A DNA stretch of 64,000 bases, from assembly GCF_016937615.1 (NCBI RefSeq), contig NZ_JAFHKI010000073.1, forward strand, positions 1-64,000, in the 5' to 3' direction. Of the stretch, positions 46,118 through 54,745 are shown one piece after another (position 1 is the first letter of the stretch; each line of letters opens with the position of its first letter). Under the pieces are notes generated by a model. That model worked only from the letters and a program-made list of their open reading frames with translations. It ran no database searches and was not told the origin of the DNA. This DNA comes from Pseudomonas lactucae. GTDB lineage: Bacteria > Pseudomonadota > Gammaproteobacteria > Pseudomonadales > Pseudomonadaceae. The position numbers were made by a program, and so were the translations under genes.

Positions 46118-47428
46118 TCAGGCCTTGAGGGTCCGCGTCATCCGCAACGCCAGCACACTACCGGCCACAATCACCGCTGCCAGCAGGTAAAGCGCCAGAT
46201 CCGTGGACCCGGTGGCATCCTTGACGAAGCCGACGATATACGGGCTGAGGAAGCCGGCCATCTGGCCCATGGAATTGATCAGCGCCAGGCCACCGGCCGC
46301 CGCGCCTGCGCTGAGCATCGCGGTGGGCACGGGCCAGAACATCGGCAGGCCGGTGAGGGCGCCCATGGTAGCGATAGTCAGGCCGAGGATTGCCAGGGCC
46401 GGGGTGGTGGCGAAATTCACCGCAATCACCAGGCCGACGGCTCCCATCAACATCGGCACCACCAAGTGCCAGCGACGCTCCTTGCGCAAATCGGCGGAAC
46501 GCCCCACCAGCAACATGAACACCGCCGCCAACAAGTAAGGGATCGCACTGAGCCAGCCGATCACCAGGTTATCGCTGAAGCCCAGGTTCTTGATGATCGA
46601 CGGCAACCAGAAATTGATCGCGTACACACCGCTCTGGATACAGAAGTAGATCAGGCCAAAGGCCCAGATGGCCGGGTTCTTGAACACCTCAACCAGAGAG
46701 TCGGTGGTGGTCTTGGGTTTGTTGGCCAGGTCGGTAGCCTGGTCGGCTTCCAGCACCGCGCGCTCGTGGGGCGTGAGCCACTTGGCGTTGGCGAAGCTGT
46801 CACTGAGCAGGAAGTAGGCGAGGGCGCCGAGGATCACGGTCGGGATGCCTTGCAGCAGGAACATCCACTGCCAGCCCGCCAGGCCACCTTGGCCTGCGGC
46901 GAAGTGGTTGAGGATCCAGCCGGAAAACGGGCTGCCGAGCAAACCCGACACCGGGATCGCCGACATGAACAGCGCCATGATCCGCCCACGGCGGAACGTC
47001 GGGAACCACTGCGACAGATAAAGCACCACACCGGGGAAGAAGCCTGCCTCGGCGGCGCCGGTCAGCAGGCGCAAGGCGTAGAAATGCGTCGGGGTGGTCG
47101 CGAACAGCAGGCATGTGGACAGGGTGCCCCACACAATCATCATCAACGCAATCCAACGCCGTGGACCGAACCTGGTCAGCGCCAGGTTGCTTGGCACGCC
47201 ACACAGCACGTAGCCGATAAAGAAAATCCCGGCACCCAGGCCGTACACGGTTTCGCTGAATTTCAGTGCATCGAGCATCTGCAACTTGGCAAAGCCAACG
47301 TTGACCCGGTCGAGGTAGTTGAACAGATAGCAGATGAAAATGAACGGGATCAGGCGCAGGGTAATGCGCTTGTAGATGGCGTTTTTATCGTCATCGGTGG
47401 CCAGTGTGGCAGCGGCGCTCTGGGACAT
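46118..47428 (-). CDS. MFS transporter, anion:cation symporter (ACS) type
   Basis: 436 residues, 12 hydrophobic helices. The N-terminus has ICYLFNYLDRVNVGFAKLQM, the ACS signature seen in hexuronate, glucarate, phthalate and tartrate transporters. GAAEAGFFPGVVLYLSQWFP is also typical. It probably imports an organic acid or sugar acid. It is divergent from cdaR, which suggests sugar-diacid or glycerate transport, by context. Confidence 0.88.
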   Translation of the reverse strand: MSQSAAATLATDDDKNAIYKRITLRLIPFIFICYLFNYLDRVNVGFAKLQMLDALKFSETVYGLGAGIFFIGYVLCGVPSNLALTRFGPRRWIALMMIVWGTLSTCLLFATTPTHFYALRLLTGAAEAGFFPGVVLYLSQWFPTFRRGRIMALFMSAIPVSGLLGSPFSGWILNHFAAGQGGLAGWQWMFLLQGIPTVILGALAYFLLSDSFANAKWLTPHERAVLEADQATDLANKPKTTTDSLVEVFKNPAIWAFGLIYFCIQSGVYAINFWLPSIIKNLGFSDNLVIGWLSAIPYLLAAVFMLLVGRSADLRKERRWHLVVPMLMGAVGLVIAVNFATTPALAILGLTIATMGALTGLPMFWPVPTAMLSAGAAAGGLALINSMGQMAGFLSPYIVGFVKDATGSTDLALYLLAAVIVAGSVLALRMTRTLKA

Positions 47429-47597
47429 GGGACTCTCTCTTTATTATGATTTTTCGCGATGCGCGGGTAACGTTGATCGCCCTATGAGTCTCGGCCACGC
47501 AACGCTGGGCTGTCTTTGTGCTCGCGCACAGGCAAGCCGGGTTTGCGCTGTGCCGATGAACAACCCTGTTTTCAGTTTTTTTTGAGGAAGTGGCCCC

Positions 47598-48704
47598 ATG
47601 TTCGAGCTGGATCATGACCTGGCGCAGGATATCGTCGATCGGACCATGGCGATTTTGCCCTACAACGTCAACGTCATGGACAGTCAGGGGCTGATCCTGG
47701 GCAGCGGTGAAGCCGAGCGGATCAACACCCGCCATGAAGGCGCGCAACTGGTGCTCGCCAATGGCCGCGTGGTGGAAATCGACGGCCACACCGCCAGGCA
47801 TCTCAAGGGGGTGCAGCCGGGCATCAACCTGCCGCTGATGCACGACCAGCGCCTGATTGGCGTACTTGGCCTCACTGGCGAGCCGGAACAGTTGCGCACG
47901 TACGCCGAACTGGTGCGCATGACCGCCGAAATGCTGGTCAGCCATCGTCATCAACAAGCCGAACAGCAATGGCGACGCCAGCGTTGTGACGACCTGCTGG
48001 CATTATTGCTGGCCGAAACCGGCGATTCACCGCGCCTGGTCGATGAGGCCCGGCAGATGGGACTCAAGCCGCAACTGGCGCGCACGCCATACCTGTTCGA
48101 ACTGGGCGCCGGCCAATCGGCGCAAGCATTGAGCGCCTGGCTGGCCGCGCGTTACCCGGACAGTTGGTGCGTGAGTTCGGCGCAGTTTTCGCTGTTGTGG
48201 TGCCGACCTGCGGCCGTTCAGGTGGACAATCCCCGGCTGCTGGAAAAACTCGAAGGCCAGGGCTGGAACATCCTTCGCGTGGCCGTCGGTGGCCCGGCCG
48301 ACGGGCTGGCCGGGCTGCGCCGCTGCTATCGCCGTGTCGGCGATCTGCTCGCCTACGGTCGCGACGTGCTGCCGCATTCACGCCTGCTCACGCTCAACCG
48401 TTACCGCCTGCCGGTGATGCTCTGGCGCCATCGCAACGACGATGCTCTCGATGAGCTGCTCGGCCCGTTGCGTAAAGTGTTGGCCAAGGACAGCAACGGT
48501 CAACTGCTGGCCACCCTGCGCCGTTGGTGCGAGCACGACGGCCAAAGCCAGGCCTGCGCCGATGCCTTGGGTATTCACCGCAACAGCCTGCGCTACCGCA
48601 TGGAACGCATCGCCGAACTCAGCGGCGTCGATCCGCTGACCCTGGACGGCATGCTCGCGTTGTATCTCGGCGTGCAGTTGCTGCCCCAGTCTTTGTCGGA
48701 ATGA
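47598..48704 (+). CDS. cdaR: CdaR-type sugar diacid regulator
   Basis: 368 residues. The N-terminal sugar-diacid-recognition domain (ILPYNVNVMDSQGLILGSGE, then INTRHEGAQLVLANG) and a C-terminal PucR-type helix-turn-helix (CADALGIHRNSLRYRMERI). In E. coli CdaR activates glucarate, galactarate and glycerate genes. It is followed by glycerate kinase and divergent from an ACS transporter, in line with that role. ATG with GAGGAA. Confidence 0.88.
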   Translation: MFELDHDLAQDIVDRTMAILPYNVNVMDSQGLILGSGEAERINTRHEGAQLVLANGRVVEIDGHTARHLKGVQPGINLPLMHDQRLIGVLGLTGEPEQLRTYAELVRMTAEMLVSHRHQQAEQQWRRQRCDDLLALLLAETGDSPRLVDEARQMGLKPQLARTPYLFELGAGQSAQALSAWLAARYPDSWCVSSAQFSLLWCRPAAVQVDNPRLLEKLEGQGWNILRVAVGGPADGLAGLRRCYRRVGDLLAYGRDVLPHSRLLTLNRYRLPVMLWRHRNDDALDELLGPLRKVLAKDSNGQLLATLRRWCEHDGQSQACADALGIHRNSLRYRMERIAELSGVDPLTLDGMLALYLGVQLLPQSLSE

Positions 48705-48795
48705 ACAACAAACCTCAGCCGCACTTGTGCATCGGACCGGCGTCAATTCCGGTGCCAGCTGGCAGCATGGGCGTCATAAAAACCGGAGAAAGCCC

Positions 48796-49935
48796 ATGAA
48801 AATCATCATCGCCCCCGACTCGTTCAAGGACAGCCTGAGTGCCGAAGGCGTCGCCCGGGCCATCGCCCACGGGTTGGCCCAGGTCTGGCCGGATGCGCAG
48901 TTGATCCAGTGTCCGATGGCGGACGGTGGTGAAGGGACGGTCGATTCGGTGCTCGCCGCTTGCCACGGCGAACTGCGCCGCCAAACAGTGCACGGACCGC
49001 TGGGGACCAAGGTTGATGCGCGCTGGGGCTGGCTGGCGCACAGCCACACGGCCATCATCGAAATGGCTGAAGCCAGCGGTCTGCAACTGGTACCGCCCGG
49101 TCAGCGCAATGCCTGCACCACCAGCACCTTTGGCACCGGCGAACTGATCCGCGCGGCGCTGGATGCCGGTGCCCGCCGCATCATCCTGGCGATTGGCGGC
49201 AGCGCCACCAACGACGGCGGGGCCGGGGCGATGCTGGCGTTGGGGGTGCAATTGTTCGACGCCCAGGAGCGAGCGCTTGCCCCTGGCGGTCTGGCCTTGT
49301 CGCGCCTGGCTCGTCTAAGCCTCGAACACCTCGATCCACGCTTGGCCGAGGTGCGCTTTGAAATCGCCGCCGACGTGAATAACCCTCTGTGCGGTCCCCA
49401 GGGCGCATCGGCGATTTTCGGCCCGCAAAAAGGCGCCGCCCCTGAGCAGGTCCACCAACTTGACGCTGCCCTCGGCCACTTCGCCGACCACTGCGCTCGT
49501 GTGTTGCCCAGCGATGTACGCGACGAACCCGGCAGCGGCGCGGCGGGCGGCCTGGGCTTCGCCGCCAAAGCCTTCCTGGGGGCGCAGTTCCGTGCGGGTG
49601 TGGAGGTCGTGGCTGAGTTGGTCGGCCTTGATCAAGCCGTGCGCGGCGCCGACCTTGTGATTACCGGCGAAGGCCGCTTCGACGCCCAGACCCTGCGCGG
49701 CAAAACGCCCTTCGGTGTGGCGCGCATCGCCCGGCAACATGGCGTGCCGGTGATCGTGATCGCAGGCACCCTGGGCGATGGTTACGAGCAGATGTACGCC
49801 CATGGCGTCGACGCTGCATTCGCGTTGCCTTCCGGGCCGACCAGCCTGGAACAGGCCTGTGCTGAAGCGCCGCGCTTGCTAAGTGAGCGGGCGGCGGATA
49901 TTGCGCGGGTGTGGCGGGTGGCGGCCAAGCGCTGA
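48796..49935 (+). CDS. garK: Glycerate kinase
   Basis: 379 residues from ATG 48796 with GGAGAA. The family start KIIIAPDSFKDSLSAEGVAR, PMADGGEGTV, GGSATNDGGAGAML and VITGEGRFDAQTLRGKTPFG are all present. It phosphorylates glycerate, the end product of glucarate, galactarate or glyoxylate breakdown, to 2-phosphoglycerate. Follows cdaR by 91 bases and likely belongs to the CdaR regulon. Confidence 0.93.
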   Translation: MKIIIAPDSFKDSLSAEGVARAIAHGLAQVWPDAQLIQCPMADGGEGTVDSVLAACHGELRRQTVHGPLGTKVDARWGWLAHSHTAIIEMAEASGLQLVPPGQRNACTTSTFGTGELIRAALDAGARRIILAIGGSATNDGGAGAMLALGVQLFDAQERALAPGGLALSRLARLSLEHLDPRLAEVRFEIAADVNNPLCGPQGASAIFGPQKGAAPEQVHQLDAALGHFADHCARVLPSDVRDEPGSGAAGGLGFAAKAFLGAQFRAGVEVVAELVGLDQAVRGADLVITGEGRFDAQTLRGKTPFGVARIARQHGVPVIVIAGTLGDGYEQMYAHGVDAAFALPSGPTSLEQACAEAPRLLSERAADIARVWRVAAKR

Positions 49936-49988
49936 CGCACCTGTCAGAACATGGGACAATCCGCACCTTTTCGACACGGAGAGTCCCC

Positions 49989-51058
49989 ATGCTGCGCCCC
50001 GTACTCCTGGCCCTGCTGCTGAGCGGCACTGCCACCCTCGTTCAAGCCAAGCCCGAAACCGTACCGCTGCTGCGGGAAATCAAGGAATGGGTGATCGGTT
50101 GCGACAACCTGCGCAATTGCCATGCCCTCAGCGCGCCCAGTGGGGTCGACGAAGAGGACTACAGTTCCCTCACATTGCACATCTGGCATCAGGCCGGGGC
50201 CGAGGGCTACCTGCGCTTGCGCTTGGACCATCGTGGCGAAGCGCTGGACCTGGCCACCTTGCGATTGGACGGTCAGGCGCTGGGCCTGGAGTTGATTCGG
50301 GACCTGCACGTCGAATTGGACGATGAGGGTGGCGATCCCGAGGTGCGGTCCTACGGTGTGATCGAGGAGGCCGCGGTCCGCCGTTGGTTGCAGGCCTTGC
50401 GCGATGGCAAGCGTCTGGAGCTGCCGGGTGACAAGGACGCCCATGTGTCGTTGAGCGGGCTGAGCGCTTCGCTGCTGTTGATGGATGCGGTGCAGGGGCG
50501 GGTGGATAACGTCACCGCCCTGGCCGGCCGGGTAAAGGCGCGGCCAGTGCCGTACCGGCGCGTTTGCAGGCGCCGGCGCTGCATAAATTCCCGCTGGCAC
50601 CGGCGTTGACTGCGCAGGAACAGGCCGGCCTGGTAGCGGCTGCGTTGCGCCCCATCACGCCTGAAGTTAACGGCACGGGGAGCGAGCCTGAGGCCAGCGC
50701 CGGCGCCCTGACGGCGCAGCAGGCAATGACCGTGGTGCGTTATGACTGTGCGGCGTACAACTGTGAGTACGACGTGGTCAGCCGCCAGCGCCAGGCGCCG
50801 TATGCCGAAACAACCCTGCAACTTGAGCCCTTGCCACTGGAGGACGCGGCGCTGCAAGGCTCGGTCGGGTATGACCCGGCCACGGGCACCTTGAGCTATT
50901 TCTACAAACAACGCGGGATCGGCGATTGTGGCGGCGGCGGTGCGTGGGTGTTTGACGGCAAGGCGTTCCAGCTCAGCGAATTCAAGAGGATGCCGCGTTG
51001 CACCGGGGTGGCCTACGGGGATTGGCCGTCTTTGTGGTCGACCGCTCCCGCGCCCTAG
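49989..51058 (+). pseudogene. DUF1176 periplasmic protein, frameshifted
   Basis: The first about 180 codons encode a protein with a signal peptide (LLALLLSGTATLVQA) and IKEWVIGCDNLRNCHAL, as in DUF1176. At about 50530-50532 one G is missing; in the shifted frame the protein continues KGAASAVPARLQAPALHKFP to a normal end at 51058, with DCAAYNCEYDVVS and a C-terminal GIGDCGGGGAWVFDG, also family-typical. Whole length about 355 residues. Function unknown. The lesion is in a short G-run and could be an error. Confidence 0.82.
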
Positions 51059-51119
51059 CCATCAAGCGGCGAGGGCCCCTACACTGGCCGGCCATGTGTT
51101 ATTCAAAGGATGAAGCACC

Positions 51120-51632
51120 ATGTACACGCCTGAACCCCATATCGTCATCCAGCGCTTTACCGAGGCCCATCTTGAAGGCGTCGCGGCGCTTTATAACGAA
51201 CCGGCCGTCTGCCGTCAGGTGCTGCAGATGCCTTTCCAATCGGTGGAGGCGTGGCGCAAGAAACTGGTGATGGACGATGAGCGGCGCCTGCAACTGGTGG
51301 CCGTGCATGGCGGCGAGGTCATTGGTCAACTCGGCCTGCAACAGTACCTGCGCGTGCGCCAGGCCCATGTCGGTTCGTTCGGCATGGGCGTGGCCACGGC
51401 CTGGCAAGGCAAGGGGGTAGGCTCGCGCCTGTTGACGGCCGCGCTGGACGTGGCCGACAACTGGATGAACTTGCACCGTGTGGAGTTGACGGTGTACATC
51501 GACAACGAAGCGGCGCAACGCCTGTACCGTAAATTCGGGTTCGAGGTGGAAGGTGTGCTGCGTGATAGCGCCCTGCGTGACGGGGTGTTTGTCGACACCG
51601 TCAGCATGGCGCGCCTGCGCACGCGCGCTTAG
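51120..51632 (+). CDS. GNAT family N-acetyltransferase
   Basis: 170 residues with the acetyl-CoA-binding motif region GMGVATAWQGKGVGSRLLTA (Q/RxxGxG/A) and the C-terminal LYRKFGFEVEGVLRD, as in RimJ/RimL-type or antibiotic-type GNATs. Acetylates an unknown amine substrate. Its stop overlaps the racemase stop on the other strand by 4 bases. Confidence 0.88.
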   Translation: MYTPEPHIVIQRFTEAHLEGVAALYNEPAVCRQVLQMPFQSVEAWRKKLVMDDERRLQLVAVHGGEVIGQLGLQQYLRVRQAHVGSFGMGVATAWQGKGVGSRLLTAALDVADNWMNLHRVELTVYIDNEAAQRLYRKFGFEVEGVLRDSALRDGVFVDTVSMARLRTRA

Positions 51633-52321
51633 TCCCGCAAGGCAAACGCCACCGCAGCCTGCGCATGCAGCTCGGTGGTGTCCAGCAGCGGCAACTCGCT
51701 GTGTTCGGGCTTGATCAACAGGCCGATTTCCGTGCAACCGAGGATAATCGCCTGAGCGCCGCGCGCGGCCAGGGATTCGATGACCCGTTGGTAAGTCCGG
51801 CGTGAAGTGTCGCTGATGACGCCGACGCACAACTCCTCATAGATGATGCGATGCACCTCCTTGCGTTCATCCGCGTCCGGTACCAACACTGTCAGGCCGT
51901 GGCCGGCCAGCCGGGACTTGAGAAAGTCCTGCTCCATGGTGAAGGCAGTGCCGAGCAAACCCACCGTCAACGTCCCGACCTCCACGGCGGCCAATGCCGC
52001 TGCGTCGGCGATATGCAGGAACGGAATCGACACTGCCGCTTCGATATGGGGCGCCAACTTATGCATGGTGTTGGTACACAGCACCACGCACTCTGCACCG
52101 CCGGCCTGCAGGCGGCGCGCGGCATCTTCAAGGATCAGCGCCGTATCATCCCAGCGTCCGGCGTGTTGGGCCTGTTCCACCGGGCCGAAGTCCACGCTGT
52201 ACATCAACAGTTGCGCCGAGCGCAGCGGGCCGAGCTGCTCGCGCACGCACTGGTTGATGATGCGGTAATACTCGGCGCTGGACTCCCAGCTCATGCCGCC
52301 GATAAGGCCGATGGTACGCAT
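51629..52321 (-). CDS. Aspartate/glutamate racemase family protein
   Basis: 230 residues. N-terminal TIGLIGGMSWESSAEYYRII, then VVLCTNTMHK (first catalytic Cys) and AIILGCTEIGLLI (second Cys), as in YgeA-type broad-specificity amino-acid racemases. It interconverts L- and D-amino acids without a cofactor. Substrate unknown. Confidence 0.9.
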   Translation of the reverse strand: MRTIGLIGGMSWESSAEYYRIINQCVREQLGPLRSAQLLMYSVDFGPVEQAQHAGRWDDTALILEDAARRLQAGGAECVVLCTNTMHKLAPHIEAAVSIPFLHIADAAALAAVEVGTLTVGLLGTAFTMEQDFLKSRLAGHGLTVLVPDADERKEVHRIIYEELCVGVISDTSRRTYQRVIESLAARGAQAIILGCTEIGLLIKPEHSELPLLDTTELHAQAAVAFALRD

Positions 52322-52483
52322 GTGACGTTCCTTACAGAGGATGTGGTTTCACCTTACCCACTGGCCGGGCATTAGTCATACGCAGTTGGCGGCCAAATGA
52401 CCGGTGCAGTTTTAAGCCATACGGTGCAGCGCAGCATCTGCCATGATCAAGGCTCGCAACCTGGCTGACCAAGGAATGCCGCA

Positions 52484-52978
52484 ATGGACGATGTACAGCA
52501 ACTGGGTGAGATGCTTCGCCATTACGCCGACAGCGAAGCGCATAAAAAGCAGCAATTCGACGTGCAGTCGGCCCGCTGGGCACAGAAACTCAATGAGTTG
52601 TTCGCGCAGATCGAGCAGTGGTTGGCGCCGGTAAAAACCGTTGGCTTGCTGGACGTCGAGCGTGAAGCCTACGTGGCCAGCGGCCCGAGTGTGCCGGTGG
52701 AAACATCGACGTTCAAGACCGAGAAACTGACCGTGCACATTACCGGCAAAACCGTGGAATTTGTGCCCGATGTGATGGGGGCGGGCGGGCTGATTTGCGT
52801 GGCCGTGATGGGGCTGACGGCGGCTCGGCACGGCAGCGTGTCGCTGGTGTTGCCGGCAGATAAAAACGACTGGCAGTGGAAAAAAACCAATGGCCTGAAA
52901 GACCCGGACACGTTCGGCTTCGATGCGAACTTCCTGGCGTCGCAGTTGCAGAGCCTGATCCCCCGCGAACGCGGCTGA
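52484..52978 (+). CDS. Hypothetical protein
   Basis: 164 residues from ATG 52484 with AAGGA. N-terminal helix region (HYADSEAHKKQQFDVQSARW, then WLAPVKTVGLLDVERE), then strands (LTVHITGKTVEFVPDVMGA). No signal peptide or membrane helix. Family not recognised. Confidence 0.7.
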   Translation: MDDVQQLGEMLRHYADSEAHKKQQFDVQSARWAQKLNELFAQIEQWLAPVKTVGLLDVEREAYVASGPSVPVETSTFKTEKLTVHITGKTVEFVPDVMGAGGLICVAVMGLTAARHGSVSLVLPADKNDWQWKKTNGLKDPDTFGFDANFLASQLQSLIPRERG

Positions 52979-53090
52979 AGCGTTTATTCAAGCGCAGGCC
53001 TATCAAAAGTCCTGCGTCAGGTAAGGTGTAATTCCCAGGATTGTCTATACCTAGATCTCATTCTAACGATGATGACCGCCAGGGAGTTCA

Positions 53091-53765
53091 ATGATGAAGC
53101 CAAGGCTAATGATCAGCACGCTGTGCATTGCTTCAATCGGCATGGCGGGCTGCGCCAGCAAGATCACGCCACCGGATGAATATTCAGGATTTCTGTCCGA
53201 CTACAGCCAATTGAAGGAAGCCAAGTCGCCGTCGGGCGCTGCAGTGATGCGCTGGGTCGATCCGAAACTGGACCTGAGCCGTTACACCGCGGTGTATATC
53301 GAACCCACTCAGTTCTATCCCAAGCCCCAGGCCACGGCGAAAATTCCGGACACTACCCTCAACGGCATCAACCGCTATTTCAACCAGGCGCTCCAGCGTG
53401 AACTGGCCAAGTCATTGCCCTTGGCCAACGGTCCTGGCCCTGGCGTGATCGTGGTCCGTGCGGCAATCACCGCGGTCAGCAGCAAGACCGAAGGCCTCAA
53501 GCCTTATGAGTTCGTTCCAGTGGCGTTAGTCGCGGCTGCGGTGAGTACCGGCGCGGGTATTCGTGACCAGGAAACTACGTTGGGCACCGAGGCGCAGTTC
53601 CTCGATGGCGCCAACGGCAAGGTCCTTGCGCAGGTGGTACGCAAAGGCACCGGCAAGCCGCTGGCCAACGACTCGCAGGTGATGAAGGCCGACGACATGA
53701 AAAGCGTGATTGATGGCTGGGCGTCCGACCTGCATCAGTCCTATCTGAAGCTCAAGAAACACTAG
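53091..53765 (+). CDS. DUF3313 family lipoprotein
   Basis: 224 residues with lipobox GMAGC at the end of the signal peptide. SGFLSDYSQL at the mature start and YIEPTQFYP are DUF3313 features. Function unknown; probably attached to the outer membrane. The stop overlaps by 4 bases the stop of the convergent gene. Confidence 0.85.
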   Translation: MMKPRLMISTLCIASIGMAGCASKITPPDEYSGFLSDYSQLKEAKSPSGAAVMRWVDPKLDLSRYTAVYIEPTQFYPKPQATAKIPDTTLNGINRYFNQALQRELAKSLPLANGPGPGVIVVRAAITAVSSKTEGLKPYEFVPVALVAAAVSTGAGIRDQETTLGTEAQFLDGANGKVLAQVVRKGTGKPLANDSQVMKADDMKSVIDGWASDLHQSYLKLKKH

Positions 53766-54745
53766 AACGCATTGCGCGCAGGGCGGTTGTAGTAGCTTAG
53801 AAGGGCGTCGTAGCGACGGGTGACGAGGTAGTAATCCTCACTCAGTTGCTGCGGCGTGGCGCGTTCGAGCCAGTCTTGTCGAAGGGTGGTCAACGCCGCG
53901 AGGTAAGCCTGCGCCGCCGGAGTCATCGTATACCAGAGGTTCCAGGCTTCCTCATCCCGATTGCTGCTGGGATGCAGGCGTTTGTAGGCATTGCCATCGT
54001 CCGCCGCCTTCTGCACGGCTTCGGTCAGGACGGCGACGGTCTGCGGTGTCAGGCTGGCGTCGCGCATATCGTGTTCGATCCTGTCCACGGCCTGACGCGC
54101 CACGATCATGTAATTGAGCACGTGCCAATGAAGGTCACGGCCAAAACGTGCCTCGATACGCGCCAACTGTGCGGGGCGCACGTTCAGGTCTTCACGTTCC
54201 AGCTGGTCGCGCAGTTCGGTGGACACCGCCAGGTAGGCTTCACCTTTGTCGGCCAGTTGTGCGAGCAGTTGTTTATTCATGGCCTCGGCCACCATCTGCT
54301 GAGCGCCCTGAGGCAGGCCTGCTGGCGGCGTTGGCGTGATCATGTCCGCCAGCGAGGTGAATTTCTGCAGCTTGTAGGCATAGACGCTGGCCAGGCCGAT
54401 CAAGCGGCTGCCGGGTTGCTGGCGCTCCAGTTTCAGGGTGTACAAGGACGAACACACCGACGCTTGGATAATGCGCGGTTCCGGCTCGTTTCTGTCGCCT
54501 AAGTTTTCGTGGTCGGGCGCAGGCGGCGATGAGGTGTGCAGGCGGTAGTACGCCAAACGGGTGTCCCGATCAACACGGTTCACGCAATCAATGATGGGCG
54601 CCAGCGCGCTGGCCGTTGCGGTGGCTGGACTGTCACGTTGGTCCAACCACAATTGCGCGTATTGCAAGGGTTTGGTCGCGCCGGCGGCACCGAGCAGCCC
54701 AAGGCCCAGCACCAGGCCGATGGGTAACAGCCATTTCGGATTCAT
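53762..54745 (-). CDS. DUF3829-like protein, partner of the J-domain gene
   Basis: 327 residues from ATG 54745. A single N-terminal hydrophobic helix (WLLPIGLVLGLGLLGAAGA) is followed by a mostly helical domain (IIDCVNRVDRDTRLAYYRLH, NAYKRLHPSSNRDEEAW), which resembles DUF3829. It overlaps the end of the J-domain gene by 4 bases (ATGA), so the two are made together. A signal anchor or signal peptide places the body outside the cytoplasm. Function unknown. Confidence 0.75.
   Translation of the reverse strand: MNPKWLLPIGLVLGLGLLGAAGATKPLQYAQLWLDQRDSPATATASALAPIIDCVNRVDRDTRLAYYRLHTSSPPAPDHENLGDRNEPEPRIIQASVCSSLYTLKLERQQPGSRLIGLASVYAYKLQKFTSLADMITPTPPAGLPQGAQQMVAEAMNKQLLAQLADKGEAYLAVSTELRDQLEREDLNVRPAQLARIEARFGRDLHWHVLNYMIVARQAVDRIEHDMRDASLTPQTVAVLTEAVQKAADDGNAYKRLHPSSNRDEEAWNLWYTMTPAAQAYLAALTTLRQDWLERATPQQLSEDYYLVTRRYDALLSYYNRPARNAF

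Noticed and set aside
46082..47449. 455-codon open frame opposite the MFS gene
   Set aside because: Gln/His/Arg-rich shadow of a membrane protein gene.
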